Shown: positions 43,016 to 56,550, counted from the stretch's first letter. The stretch is 64,000 bases of DNA from Gorsachius magnificus (GCA_034008185.1 CM067086.1:13268507-13332506); one strand, 5' to 3'. A program made the numbers and translations. Notes: generated from the sequence alone by a model not told the origin.

Positions 43016-44895
43016 GCAAGAAAATCTTAATACATCCCCTGTCTAATACCACACACAGAAAATACCATCCAGGTGAAATGCAAAAACTTTGCTTCTCAGG
43101 ATCTATTCCCATCTATTTATAATATTGGATTTACTTCCCCAAGGTCTTTGCTAGAGATTTTTTTTTTTCTCTGGAGTGAAACATCAAAATACTTCCATTT
43201 AGGAGCTGACTGGATTACGTAAATTAGTTCATCATTGTCCCAGAAACACATTCATAAATCTTACTGCAATGTCATTAGAATAAGATGTTCTGACCATGCG
43301 TTATTAAAGCAGATGCTACCATCTGCAATGAACTGTAGTGGAATAAACATACGATTTGCTATATTCAAGAGACACTTGGCAAATGTTTTCCCCTGTCAAA
43401 TTAAGACTTATGAAATAAACTTTGGGTTGAAAATAGTGCAACATGGAAGCAAAATAACTTCTTTGTATGAGCAGTACAGACAGAAACAAGAAGGCATTCC
43501 CAACTAAGTCACCTCTGAATGTGGAGACCAACCGGATTTGTTTTCAGAAGAGGATAAAGTAAAACAGCAGTTCCCATGCTGTCAGTGCTTGAAATCCAGA
43601 TTAGAATTCAGCATCTTAGATTTATCTTCAGTAATTACTTTAACTGGCATGCAATCTGTTGATTTTAAAGAGTATGAAGACATAGCCAACATGTGAATCA
43701 CTCTCTATGAATATTCATACACATTACATCGTTGTTCTAATGAAAACAAGACTTACAGTCAGCATTTGATAAGCAACACTTGTAACAGGGCCAAGCTTTG
43801 GACCTGTCCTCTTCTTCCATCCAGTATGCCTTGACTTTGAGCGTTCAGTCTTATTTCGCCCCTCCAGCCTAATTCAAGATTTTGTTGAAGAATCAGCCCT
43901 CTGATCTGTTTTCTCCAAATTCGCATCTGCTTTAGGAAACCATCATCAACTTAGCACCATGTCCTTGGGTGACATGCAAAAGGCCTCACATACGATCAGC
44001 AGCTCGTGCTCCACCGCTGCAACTTTTTGGAAGTCAGCTCCATCATTTCCCATTCTAGGCATGTTGTCTGCCACATACTATCTGGTCACCATGAGGTTTC
44101 TTAGCTTTTCCCCTCTCTAAACCACAAAGCACTCTGTTTTTCCCTGTATTCAATTCTTAACTTTTACCTTCAGTTATTTCAGGTTTTACCTGGAAATTCA
44201 GCTAAACAGGTGAACACACATTTTTATATGGATATAAAATAAATATAAGACTATATTTTATATATCACATACACAGAGTTGAGAAAAATACTAATGGCTC
44301 CCCGTTAGTTTGTTAATCATCTTGCAGAGAAATAATGTCCTGTCTCATGCATGTGAAGATACCAGTTTTTCCTCTTTGATCAGTATGAAAATATACAGCT
44401 CTTTCCTCTCAGCAGCTTTGGGTTACAGGCCTTCCAGAAACACTAGTAAGCTACACAGTATTCATAACAATCTTGCTTTACAGGTTATCAAATTAGAGTT
44501 TAAAATCCAGGTCATGCTTACAGTCCTTTAAACCGCTACATTGTAACTTGGCAGATGCACAATATAAACATAAAATCCACAAACTGACCTAGACTGGCAA
44601 CAGTGCCATCAGGATTTACTTTTTATGTTTCTTTCAGAAAAGAATTATCTTTGTAATTTAACTTCTTTGTTCTCTGCATCAATGAATTGCCAAATAAGAG
44701 CAGAGTGCTACTGGGAAATGGTCTTATAGTAAGCAAACACATGAAGATGCAGGGAAGCAAACTGTAATGTAACTGTAATGTTGCAAGGTCACAAGAGACT
44801 TGAAATAAAAACATTGTGCTAAAACATATAGGCAGATGCATCTAGCTATAAAAAAGTACCTTTATTTTGTTGCTTAACGTGCATCTATTTAAAAG

Positions 44896-45051
44896 AAGAA
44901 CTACAAAATACTGTAAAGGGGTGTCAGGAAGAAATTCAAGCTGTCACAGTTTATCAAAGGCATGTTAGCCCCTCAGAGCTGGTGCTTAAAGTTAAGGAAC
45001 AGATTGTCCAAAGGTGGGAGTCTCAGTTTCTTCAGCTCTTCAAAGTAACAG
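44896..45051 (+). other. Candidate cryptic exon, plus strand (antisense to PPFIBP2)
   Basis: An acceptor-like TATTTAAAAG ends at 44895 and a strong donor AACAG|GTGAGT begins at 45052. The 156-nt interval is open in one frame, part of about 90 codons with no stop (about 44834-45105), and has the same phase at both ends. It reads as a charged, helix-like segment rich in Glu, Gln, Lys and Val, such as ELVLKVKEQIVQRWESQFLQ. There is no recognised homology and the acceptor has a weak pyrimidine tract. It may be chance. Confidence 0.15.
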
Positions 45052-48000
45052 GTGAGTTGATAGCACAGAATAGACAAGAGCAAACTGAGGAAAACTTAGA
45101 GAACTTAAAATAGTTCACAGCTTAAACTTTCCAATTTTTGAGGGATCAAGTTACTGAAGCAAAATTATTTCATATGCATCTACTGAAATCTGGTAAGTGA
45201 TCAAGCGTGCCTCCAAGGGCAGCCATTGCTGGCTAAACTTTATTTGGTAGCTTATGAGAATTTCAAGACTATAGCTTAAGAATTTGAATTCACTGAACTC
45301 TGAGGATGAGGTGGCAAACTGAGATGATAAATATCTCCAAAGATTTGAATGATGCAACTTCAGCAACAGAAAAGTAGCTTCTGAAAGTTCTCATCTACTT
45401 CCCTAAACAATGTTGTCTTCTGTTGCGTTACTATTTCTACATTATTAGGTGTTTCTGGAAAATGCAGAAAATTGCGTGGTACAGTACATTGAATGATAAC
45501 AAGTTTGCATCTATACTGAGTGATCATTATCACAAACCGCATTTCCTTATGCGTCATTTCTCTGCTTTGATAAACACTAAATCCTCTGAATCATACTATG
45601 GACATCTAAAGCAAGAAGGTGGTTTTATCCTATTGCTATAAATGTCTTTTCTTTTTTTGGGTGGAGGTGGAAAGGGGGAAGGTGGATTTTTTTGCTAACT
45701 AGCAAAGCCCCACTGAGGCTCTGCATTACCTGTATGAGCATAGTCCTTTGCTGATCTTACCAGGTCAAGGCCCTCATTTGTTTGTGCTGAAAGACTTAAA
45801 CAAATCCCTAGCTGTGGCGAAAGTGAACAAAGTTTCTGGTCTGCCTCTGCATAGTCTAAGAGTGAAAGTAGTGTCAAGGGGTAAGTGCTTCACAGGTTTT
45901 TGTGGGAGTTTGTTTGTTTTCAAGAGACAGGAAAGAGGCAAACAGGAAACAAGCTAGGTAAACGAGGGCTAGAAGCAGAGCTGCACATGGAAAAAAAACC
46001 CCAGGTGGGTCACTATCTTTTGTTCTTTTTAATTTTCCCATGTTTTGCACTCATAGCACATTCTCCTTCTGCCCTTCCTCCTTGTTTGCTGACCCTCTCA
46101 AAGTGTTCAGGGAAGGTGATTCTTAAGGTCTTCACTTACTCTTTTCCATCTCTTCTCTTCCTATCCTCCATTCAAACACACTCTACCACATTAAGTCACA
46201 TTATGCTGCCTTTGAGCATGCACAGTCTAGAGTAACAGAGAGACTAGTGCAACAGAAGCATGAGAGAGGAAACAATTGATTCACAAACCCAGAATACACT
46301 TCTCTAGTCTATACCCACACCAATGTATTCTCTGTTTACACACACACATGCTCCGACCACTTTTCCACACTTGTGAGATCAGATACAGTAGGAGTGAGGG
46401 GAGGGTAGTGCTTATTATCCCATCTCTACTTATTTCATCCTGTCCTCCCTGCTTGTAGCATAGTCCTCATACAGATGGAGTTGCTGGAGTGAAATCAAGA
46501 CCGTAGCAGCAGTGCCCCTCTGCCACCATTCCTCTAAATCCTCAACTTCCTGGGACAGGAGATGAAAGCAGGAAAGGAACATGGAACCAGGCAACAACAC
46601 TCCCAGCCCAATTCCAACCATGCTTCAGCCACACAGATTAATCAGTTTCTGCTTCCTCCCTTTAATTTGGAGCTTTCCATGGGGCAGAGTCCCAGATATA
46701 CGATAGATAAAGTGCTATGTGTTTTGCCAAGACACTTGATTATTACCTGGCTTAAGTAAATAGAGCATTTAAGTTTTCAAAAGTGATGCTAACATCAGTT
46801 CAACACAGTTACAGGCATATCATGTGTGTCTACAACAGATATAAACATCAGCAGTCAGTGGCAAGATTAGTCTTGAGCTATCCCACAGCTTAAGTCTTGT
46901 TACTGGAGACTTGAAATTATATATTAAAAATTATAATTTTTTTACACATTTTTTTTTCCTCATATTCTGGTACCAAGCTATACTTGCCCTGAAGACAAAC
47001 CTAAGGTTCTTTTGAGTTTTCCAACTGGAACTATCACAAAATGGAGGGTAAATCCATACCATATAAAAACCCCCCACATTTCCTTAGGTTTGTCCCAATT
47101 TGTCCATTCACTCTCCTGGTATACCGAGTTCTACTGTGAGCATTTCTCCATTAGGAAGATACAAGCGAGCATGAAGATTTATTGGTTTTAGCTAAGTTCA
47201 TACAGCAGATCCAAGTCAGTCAGGAACTCAAGCAAAGTAAATCAAAAAACCTGGAAAGCTGAAATTCAGCCTTCTTTGCTCTCCCATCTACTCTTTCCAT
47301 ATTTCCATACAAGTTTCAGAATGAAGCCCTTCATGCACCTGTTCACATATTCCTGGTTAAAAAATAAAACAAACCACCACACCAAAAATCACAGAAAAAG
47401 TGTCCCTTACTGTTCTTCCTCCTGCCAAACCCCTGCAATTTAAAATCTGAAATTGCAGAAGACCTTTATGACGATGGAAAAACAATGTGTTGTACATGCA
47501 AATCTTCAAAAGCACAAATTGCATGTCACCTACATAGTCAGATCTGCAGTTACTGACCTACCAAAGTAATACTTAACATCTTATTTTGCCCCACGCAAAA
47601 CTGAATAAATGATCACACACAAAGGGGTGAGATTCCTTATCCTACTTGTAAATGTTAAGAGGGAGGTATTTTTATCATAGTAGCATGATAACATAAGTGC
47701 TGAACGATGAAACTAGAGATCACTTGACATCTCCTCATACTTACCTCCCTTATCTCTGTACTGGTGAAACAGCCCGTAATAGTCAGTTTCATCTCCCGGC
47801 TATTCTTTTCGAACATCCTTTTAACTATCGTATTTCCTCCACATACCTCTTTTCTGAATTAATTTTCAGTTACAGACTGGGGGGAGGGAGAGAACACCTC
47901 ACTTCCACTTCAGAGAACTTGGCTGGCAACTGGATGTCATTACTGACAGCAGAGTTTCTGAATTGACTGTTCCACGTCAATAAAACGCTTTATTTACTGA

Positions 48001-48144
48001 ACTGCTAGTAGAACTCAAGTTTCAAAGCTTTGCTCACTGTGAGAATAAATATTTAACTTACAGGAGACGCGTCTGTTTAAAAGTCTTCTCAAGAGTATGG
48101 AGTCCTTAACTCTCACAGCACGAGCGAAGCACTTAAAGAGGAGA

Positions 48145-48163
48145 GGCATCAGGCATTGTAGTC
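48145..48163 (-). promoter_or_regulatory. ZNF143-like promoter element
   Basis: Read on the minus strand the site is GACTACAATGCCTGATGCC. It closely follows the ZNF143/SBS consensus (ACTACAATTCCCAGCATGC), a motif typical of vertebrate CpG-island promoters near transcription starts. It lies at the edge of the CpG island upstream of PPFIBP2. The assignment is by consensus only. Confidence 0.45.
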
Positions 48164-48164
48164 A

Positions 48165-48850
48165 CATCCGCAGCAGCATTCGTGAAGGATCCCCTTTTGA
48201 AAAACAGCCGAAGCGCCCCAGAAACCGCCGGGAGCCCGCGTGCCCCGCTGACCTGCCTCCTGCCCGACGGCGCCCTCGACCGAACCGCCGCGGTGCCTGG
48301 GGACAACGCGGCCGGGCCCCAGGCCCTTCCGCCCAGCGCCCTCCCACGCCGCCCGCCCCCGGCTCGCACCGCCCGCCCGCGGGGAACCGACCTGCGCGGC
48401 GGCGGCGCCTCCCGGGCTCCGCTCCCGGCCGCCCTCGCCCCTCGGCGGCGCCAGGTGCGCCACACGGCGGTTGGCGGGCGGTGCGCGCCCCCACCTCCCC
48501 TCGCGCGCACGAGGGACGCGGCGCGCTCGGCCCCCGCGCCATTGGCTGCAGAGACCGGGGGGGCGGGCGCGCGGCGCTCCGGGCCCCGCGCGGGCAGGTG
48601 CGGAGGGGCCGCGGCCAGCGGCTCCTCACCGCGCGTTGGGCCCGGCAGGAGCTGGCGGAGCGCATCGGGACACCCGCGGCGGGTCCGGCCCGCGCAGAGG
48701 GGGGGGGGGCCTGGCCAGCAGGTGCGAACCCCCCGCCTCCCCACGGCGCCCTCAGGGCTCGCGCAGCAGCGCCTCAGCGGCGGTGCGCGCACCTGTGGCG
48801 GCACAAACAAGCCCGCCACCCACCCCTCGCAGCAGCGTAAAATCGAAGCT
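48165..48850 (-). promoter_or_regulatory. PPFIBP2: CpG island, probable PPFIBP2 promoter and first-exon region
   Basis: GC content jumps abruptly here, with dense CpG dinucleotides, in an otherwise AT-rich window. It lies upstream of the minus-strand gene PPFIBP2 and between it and OLFML1, the expected promoter position. A CCAAT box in minus orientation (AGCCAATGG, 48547-48539) and a GC box (GGGGCGGGC, 48560-48568) are visible, so transcription might begin near 48.4-48.5 kb. Minus-strand donor-like sites that could end an untranslated first exon are GGCAG|GT at 48253/48252, GCGCAG|GT near 48391 and CCT|GTAAGT at 48062/48061. Long open frames here (up to about 350 codons, on both strands) reflect the lack of AT-rich stop codons, not genes. 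A divergent plus-strand transcript is possible. An 11-base G run lies at 48699-48709. Confidence 0.8.
48539..48547 (-). promoter_or_regulatory. CCAAT box
   Basis: The minus strand reads AGCCAATGG, a full NF-Y type CCAAT box in the direction of PPFIBP2 transcription, next to a GC box at 48560-48568. Confidence 0.5.
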
Positions 48851-51800
48851 CCACCAAGGCTCCTGGCTACCGAGCGTGGCCCCCGTCCTTGGCAGGCTGG
48901 ACGGTGGAGGCGAATCCTTTTTCGGGGATTTCTAGTGGGTTCCTGGCTGGTGCCTCATGACCTCTCATGCCTTGCAGTGCCTCAAGTTTCGGCAGCCCTG
49001 CGGGAGCTGCTGAGGTCTGGCCATCCGAGCTGCAGCCTCCTAGGCCTTGGCTCTAGAGGGGCCTTTCCCGTCACCTCATTGCAGAGAAGGAAACTGGGTG
49101 TTATCAGACCTTCAGTGAATTTCAGTGTGAAGGGAAGGGTTTTGACAATTTGCCCCCGCTTTCCCTTCCTCCTCCCCCCATCTCTGAGTTTTCCTCTTTG
49201 TGTCATTATTACTGGAAGTAGAACAACTGGTTAAAACTATGTTGTTTTAAATAATGCTACCAGGCATATTTTTGGTGCATATTCCTACATACCAGGGATT
49301 TTCTAGGTTAACAAAAAAGTTATGTTATTAACTGAGAAAGCAATACTCTCTTTCTCCAAAGGTTTAAAAAGCAGGTATTTTTATACTTGAAGCACTTCTT
49401 ATGTATTATAATTCTATTTGTAAAATAATGGCATAGGCCATTTACATTGGTATAACTTCTATGTCATATTTCTCTTCACTCCTGTTTTAAAAACATTCTC
49501 TAATGCTATGTTTATGCTTGCAAAAGTCTCTAGTACAGGAACTCTCTAAGGAAGCAAACACGAAAAACAAAGACTCTCACTCAAAAGGTGTAGGTTTTTT
49601 CTTCTGTCTGTAGACATTCTGGGATTACTTCTAGAAATAAGAAAAGTGCTGCAAATTTTGGTTGCTGGGAGTTTACCGGTCACTTTGAGTGCCTTGCTGA
49701 TCCAAAATCTGATAAGGGTTTTGTTTTCACCCAAACAGGTCATCCCACATGTGTGATACTGACACAGCTCTCTCACAGCATGCATGTGGTGAGTAGTTCT
49801 GATTATGTCAGTTTTCTAGGGAGTTGGCTAAACAACAGCAAGCATTTAGCAGAAAGTGAGATAAAGAGTTTCCAGTACTTTTAACATTGACAGTGTAATT
49901 AACGCACACTTTTAGCTGTTTGTGGAGTGGTTGTATCTCAACCACTGCTGTTTGCTGTCTTCCCTCTGCGATGATTTTGATTTCCATCTAAATAGTCTCA
50001 GCATGTTTAATATGCATGATGTTTTACTATAATTCCATTACTTATAATAGTTGTCCTCAATTTTAGAATTTCCTTTTGCCTAGCATAAGCTTGCAGTGTA
50101 TTTGGAATGTTGAAACATTTTGTTCCCTGTTACCAACTGATGCTCTCTCTGACCTTGTGAAGAGTTATATATGATTTCAGATTTCTTTTAAGCTTATGCA
50201 TGAGATCAAGACCGTGAATCACATACCAGATATTTAAGATAAATAATTGGACCTCACTTACTGAGCAAACATGCCTAAAGTGGGAGAGGGAGAATATGGG
50301 AAGTGAAGTAAAACGGCTTTGAAACATCTCTCGACTTGCTAAAGAATAATTAAAACTGGCAAGAATCCACAGGCTGTGTATTAATTTGGCTTGCTTTTGA
50401 ATTTTTCTTGTCTTTCTTCTCAGCTTTGAGGTAGTCGTCTTAAATAGGTCATGTAGAGGAGTGGTCAAAATTGTAGTGGTTGGTAACGTTTGCATCTTTC
50501 GTAATACTGATACCAGAAAGTATTACTATAGCACTGCTTGTTTGTTACAGTGTCATTAAGCCATCTGGGAAAGGGTCAGTGGAATTTAGAACAATCTGGG
50601 CAAAGCTGGGAGTAATTTTCAACACCAGCCTGGTTTCCCCTCTTTTTCCCCAACTAGCCTCACTGGTGGTCTGGGACAGGCGTCTGAGTGACTTTCCCCA
50701 TAACAGAAGCATCATCTGGGGCCCCATTTACTCCTTTATGTCCACATAGGGTTGTTACCTCTTTCGTTGTTTATTCCTGAGCTGGAATAGTCAAGACCCT
50801 GCTGGTACATGCTGTACTCCAGTGTTTTGTTGGGAAAAGCAGTGTCAGCCAGTGCATGGGAAGGCGAGCATGGCCTTGCCCTAATGCTGTGAAGGGAAAG
50901 GACCTGGAACAGAGAGGCTGTGCAATTACTGCCACTCCCTTGGGAAGCAAAGGCAAGAGCAGAGGGAGGTTGAGCAGCACAGGCTATGCATAGAATACAA
51001 ACCACTGTCCTGCTGCTGCTGCAATGTTCATGTGTAATCATTGTACTGTTCTGTTTCTGTACTATTTGATATATGGAGTGCTGATACTACTATAATATTA
51101 TTATACCACCAGAAAGCAGAGAGAATCCTAATTTTTGGCTACCTTTAGCTTGTTGATCCTGTCTATCCTGTTTAATATAATTTTAACTGAAGTGGATTAA
51201 TTCTGCATCTCCCTTTCTCAGAAGCACTCCCTCAGCTGTCCTGGCTTCTTGGCTAATTATGATTCCAGAAGTCCCTCCCTTCAATAAGAGTGGTTTGTTT
51301 CTTTTCCGCAGTAGTGCAGAGACATTACTGTCACAAAGCTGGCATTGTGTTAAGTGTTTGCCTCTCTTATATAACAATGAAGCTTATTCAGGGAGTGCAG
51401 AACCATCCTTCTTAGAAAAGACCCATGAAAAGAACAAGTTAGGAACCTCAAAAGAGAACACTGCTGGACACAGCTTTACTGACCATCTTCATTTTTGCCA
51501 TCTTGGAAATCAGTGGAAAGTTATCTGTGAGATGCCAGATGTTGCTCTGTAACTGTTTATCTCAACTAGATATAATGACCAGGGTATATTTTTATTTTGT
51601 TAAAAATTACTGAGCAGAGCTGTCTGAGTTTCTCTTCCTCAGTGTCACAGTCACATTATGGATCATACTGACAATGCTGAGAGGCCCTGTATTTGATCTC
51701 AGGCCATGTTCCTGATCCTGCAAGCGTGCCTGAATGGTGCTTAGGTTTATGCAAGTTACTGTTTTTTTCATAGTGCACTGCTTGGTCTGTTGCTGGGTTG

Positions 51801-54800
51801 TACAGAAAAGCAGCAAAATGGTTCATAGCCACTGAAGGGTAAGGACCCAACCAGACACTTAGATGAAGGCTCTGAATGGCTATGCTCCTTAGATGGAAGC
51901 TCATGGCTGTGAGGCAGGAAAAAGCATTCATGTTTCGATACATCAGTTTGCAGTATGTTCCAAACTGCTGTTTTATTTGCTGAAAAGTTTGTATAAAGCT
52001 TTGATTTTATTGTTTATAAAGGAAAGTAAATTAGCTGCAACTCATGTCCTTCTTTATTAAAAGCTTTACTCCAAGCAGACTACAGCAAAAGTTAGTCACA
52101 GTGTGATTTCACTGTTTTCCCCAAATCACAGTACTCATATTCATAGACTACAGGCTATGAAACACCAGTATTAAAACAATGAATAAACATTGTGATGCAG
52201 GACTGTGAAAGCTGCAAGTACTGTGCAATCTCTTGTCTGTGGAAAAAATGATCCATTTAAATACTCAGAGATTTTCTTTTGTGTAAATTTGGTTAAATTA
52301 GCTGTAGACAGGAAATAATGGATTGGAGAATCCTTCCCCATTGTCTCCATACAGCTAATCCACTGCCTCCATATAGTGAATCCATTATGTCTCATTAAAG
52401 AAGTGTAGCCTGCCTTATCTTTAACAGAGATTTGTGGCCAGTCATGTTACCAATTCCTTCTGGTAAGGTGGACAACCTTCTCTTATCCTTTGAAGCCTTT
52501 TTTAAACATATGTAGTATGCTCTTTTTCAATGGGTAAGATAGAGTTGTGAAGTTTTTTTTCCCTGTCATTATTTGGTGGAGTTAATGTGAAATATTCAAG
52601 ATGAGAGTTTAAATAAAGATATTTTGTCTCTACATAAAATTACACTTGAAATTTTCTTGGAATCTTGCAGGACAGCTACAGCTACTCGATACTAAACCAG
52701 AACTTACTATTTTTTGCTCTCTCATAGTTCAGAGCATCAACTGTTCTGGAGCCATACACATGATATAAAAGTCTTCTTTTCAGATATCTCTTACTAGGAC
52801 AGATGAAATACACTTTTAAAAAAATTCCGTAATGGATAGTTTTCTCCGAGAGTTCTATACTTGTTGAGCTTTTTTTCTCCCCTCCCCTGCCTCCCCCCCT
52901 CAATCTTCTGTTTGTATTCCAGAAGCTTTTATGGATGCATGCAGTTCTTAAAAAAGGCTTTCAGGAATGTACTATTACTTTTCTTCAGCATTTTTAAAGA
53001 CATAAACAAGCCATTGATCTGGCCGCTTGCGTGTAACTAATTGGAATTATACCTGAGACAGCTGTAACGATCCAACTTTAGCTAGTGGTGCTACAAGAAC
53101 ACGGCTCCATCTAGTGTTCAGCCTTTAAATCAGGCACGAGTGATCTTCAGAGTTTTTGGAATGAACGTTCTTGATTCCCAGGTAAATACTAGCTCTGTAT
53201 GTTGAGGCATTTTATAAATTTTTGGGTTGGCAAGCTTACCATACTAAATTAAAGCTGATGGAAGGCAGGTGCAGTCTTTTCAGGCAGACACAGCTGTGCA
53301 AAACATCTGTGTCTGCATTTGCTCAAACCATCAGGCAAAGGCCTTCTTATTGCAGCTTGGAAAATAGAGCTTTTACTGTAAGTTACTGCATGCTTATGTA
53401 TAGAGAATACACCACCATATAAGCTGTTATTCAATCTCCTTTACTGAGGCAATTTAAAGTCATGGGACTTGTCTCAGTCAGACTGAACTCATAACACTGG
53501 GGATTTGGCATTGGTCTAAATTCGTTGCTTTAAGAAATGGTAGAAAAAAAAAATACATGCTAGAAAGTATCCTCAATTACATAAGACATTACTAAGCTGT
53601 TTCTTGACTCAAAAGATATCCATTGTTCTATTATCTTTTCATGAAAGCTTCTAGCCCATGTTTAGTTTTGATTTAAGTAAGATGTATTTTTTTTGTGAGA
53701 TACTTCTTATTTAAAAAACCACACATGAAATCCTGTACCTTCAAACATAGGAGAGGTCGTAACAGCAGAAAAATTCCAAGTTTATCTTACCTGCAAGTTT
53801 TGAGCCAGCAGACAAGGGTCTCTGTCCACTCTTTTATCCAGATAATGCTTTTGATTGTTTCTGTCTTTGATTGTTACATTGCTGTCACACAGTTCTTTTT
53901 CTCATAATCAAACATAATGCAGTAAGTCATGCCTTCACCTTTGCTTTAGAGACAGACTTTAGGTAGCTCCAGCCTATGCTGGTTGGTGTTATAATTGAGT
54001 TAGTCTGATACAAGAAAATACCCTGTGCTTGCTTACCTGCAGAAATGAGCCGTGGTGTGCAACTTGTTGCAACTCTCAGGCAGTGAAGATTAGCTTAAGC
54101 CACTTTCATCTAACCTCTACATTAGCAAGAGCAGGCAAGGTCAGTTGTTGTGACTCAGCTGATATGCAGGAACTCGGTCACATGCCTGAGCTCTTGACTT
54201 GTTTACTGATCAGCTTTCTTTTGTTGTTTTCTGGTGTTTGCTAAAATGTGATTTCATAGAGGATGAATGATACCTTCTGGGGACATTAAAGAAGAGCAGG
54301 CAACAGTATAACTGCGTCTGTGCTGATACACATCTTAAAATTATCTTAAGGATCAGCCTGCAATCAGTCACCAAGATCTATTGCCAAAAAAAACCCCACC
54401 CCAACAACCCAAGCCCAAGCCAACAACAGAAAAAAACAGCAGGTCCCCATCTCTAATGATTGTCTTGGATCCAGTAGCTGATAACCTGTATGTGTGTATC
54501 ATGGTGTGCATAGCTTGGAAATTATGATTGCCGTAAACTGGCCATTATTGACATATGCAACAGGAGCTCACAGATTTAACAGATTCCCTGGGAGCACATA
54601 GCCTGTTTATATACAATACAGGTTTCCTGTCAAAGAGCCCTCCTTGGATCTTTCTGTAGTCTGACTTTTAGCCATTTCCCTCTTCCTTTGTTCCTCGGTT
54701 CTGTGCTAAACCTGGTTGTTTTCTGAAACTTGATCTAGCACCTAAGACCTATTTTGTCTATCCACCAGACTGCAGGTTTTCAACAATTCTTCACTCTTAG

Positions 54801-56550
54801 GTTTTTTGGGGGTTGGGTTTTTGGTTTTTATTTTTTTTAGGCTAAATCTCTACCCTGATTTTGTGCTGTAAGCCTAATTTGTAGGTAACTGCCCATGTCC
54901 TGGTCACTATACTTTCATGAGATTTTAGAAGTAACCAGAAAAATGTCTCCTGGTATGTTCTTATTTTTTAAATTAACTAGCATAGGGACCTACAGTCTCA
55001 TATCATAAAACCTGACTACAGCCATGTTAATTAATGTTCCAATGTATTGCTTATAAATTTAAAGCTAATTATTGAGAAAGTCAATATAAGATGATGAATA
55101 CTTGAATTCATGGCAGATTTTATGTAAATTTGAAAATATTACTGTGGGATGATAAACATTATCAGCCACTTTAAAATTCTCCTTTCTCTTGTATGGCCAA
55201 AACAAACCATCTTGTCCTTTTCACTCGAATAGATACACACGTCTAGTGTACTTCAATCTACTCCTTGGACTGTATATTCATTTTTCTGGGCTTAGGGCTC
55301 AATAGAGTAAAAGTATAATTAAAAAAGTGTTCTTATATGCAATGCAAACATATGAAAAGTTCAAATATCTTAAAGAGCCACAGGTCCCAGTTTTTGCCTT
55401 CAGGAGGAGCTATTTCTTCAGTATTAGGAGAGCTGTATCTTAATGCTTTAGGTTCTGCAGTTACTTTGCTAAGCTTCCATGCACATCTTTGCAGCAGTGT
55501 CCTCTGACTGGTGACAAGCACACAGGGTGGGAAACAGTACATGGGGAAAAACATGCACTGTTACATAGCAGGATGACAGTAAACATGTAACAGTTGCATT
55601 GCTTTGTGATAAACATATCCTTAATAAATGTGTGTGTTTTTCTTATATGGTAGTTGTTTGCATGAATGCTAAAAGGGGTTCTCATCCTCTAGATCCAGGC
55701 AGATAAAATGAAGAAGAAAAAGAGAGAGGAAGATTATTTTCTGAGAAACAAGCATATCTCTGATGGGCACTGTAAAAATAAACCTAGTTATACTGGCATA
55801 ATGTACACCATGCTCCTAGCATCAAGCTCTGCTATACTAGTAAAGCAGTTGCTTTTAGCATTCAATCCACAGATCCTTGTCATCCACAAAATCCAAAGAA
55901 GAAAGCATACTGTTGTCATAAAGCTTAATTTCATCACACACATGTCAATAAATCAGAGGGCTGAAAACCCTCCTGTCTATGATAATTTCAATTGCTTAAA
56001 GTGCAAACAGGACATAGTCCATGTAGATTATCCTGACCTGAGTCAGTGCTCTGCAGAAGAGGTGGCAGGAAGAATGGAGGGCAGGGGAGATGAGTAGCTT
56101 TGCAATGAAACCCTGCTATCTGATCTCACCGTGGGAAGGGGCGGTCATGATTTAATGCAGAAAAAGGACGAAGTAACTGGCATCAGTGGAGAGGGACATT
56201 TATCACAGACAAAGCATTGAGGAATGCTGCTGTTGTTACCAAGGATGATGATCCTGCTGTCATAGTGGAGAACACTGGATTCCCGTCTGAGAACTGCAGC
56301 GAAGCTGAAGAGTGAACCCAAGAGGACTTGTCTGTAGAGTCTGAAAATTAAAAAAGCCAGTGGTTCAGATGAAACAGGCACAAGGAGAAAGCGCAACACG
56401 AAAGGACTTGAGTAATAGGGACAATAGTGGATGTTACCAAGGTAGTGAAGGCAGAGGTCAGAAACTGTCATTCGTGTGTTTTCTGTTCCTGATGAAAACT
56501 TCTCTGTGTTCATCTCCTTGTACCAATTTCATTCCCATGGTATCACTCAA
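48851..56550. other. Intergenic region between PPFIBP2 promoter and the GC-rich unit
   Basis: This is about 7.7 kb of AT-rich sequence without a recognisable gene or intact mobile element. The longest open frames (for example about 120-130 codons at 50130-50495 minus, 55708-56097 plus and 56145-56513 minus) have no family resemblance, and I regard them as chance. Short A-rich and C/A-rich tracts occur (for example near 54388-54436). Confidence 0.6.

Larger units (their letters stand above)
29382..48061 (-). other. PPFIBP2: PPFIBP2 5' intron (between promoter region and start-codon exon)
   Basis: About 18.7 kb separates the start-codon exon from the CpG island. The right boundary is uncertain because the untranslated first exon was not proven; one donor-like site on the minus strand is CCT|GTAAGT at 48062/48061. 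The stretch holds a 17-base G run, one ancient interspersed repeat near 36.9 kb, two short reverse-oriented CR1 tails near 42.9 kb, and several exon-like open segments that are listed separately. The rest is AT-rich with nothing recognised. Confidence 0.7.

Noticed and set aside
48097..49234. Long overlapping open frames (up to 350 codons) on both strands in the GC-rich region
   Set aside because: They coincide with the CpG island, are Pro/Arg/Ala/Gly-rich in every frame, and exist because GC-rich DNA has few stop codons. No domain is visible.
50130..50495. 121-codon minus-strand frame
   Set aside because: Ser/Leu/Lys-rich, no motif or homology recognised, and isolated in intergenic DNA.
55708..56513. 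Two open frames of 120-130 codons (55708-56097 plus, 56145-56513 minus)
   Set aside because: No recognisable family, no splice or promoter support, and composition typical of chance frames in this sequence.
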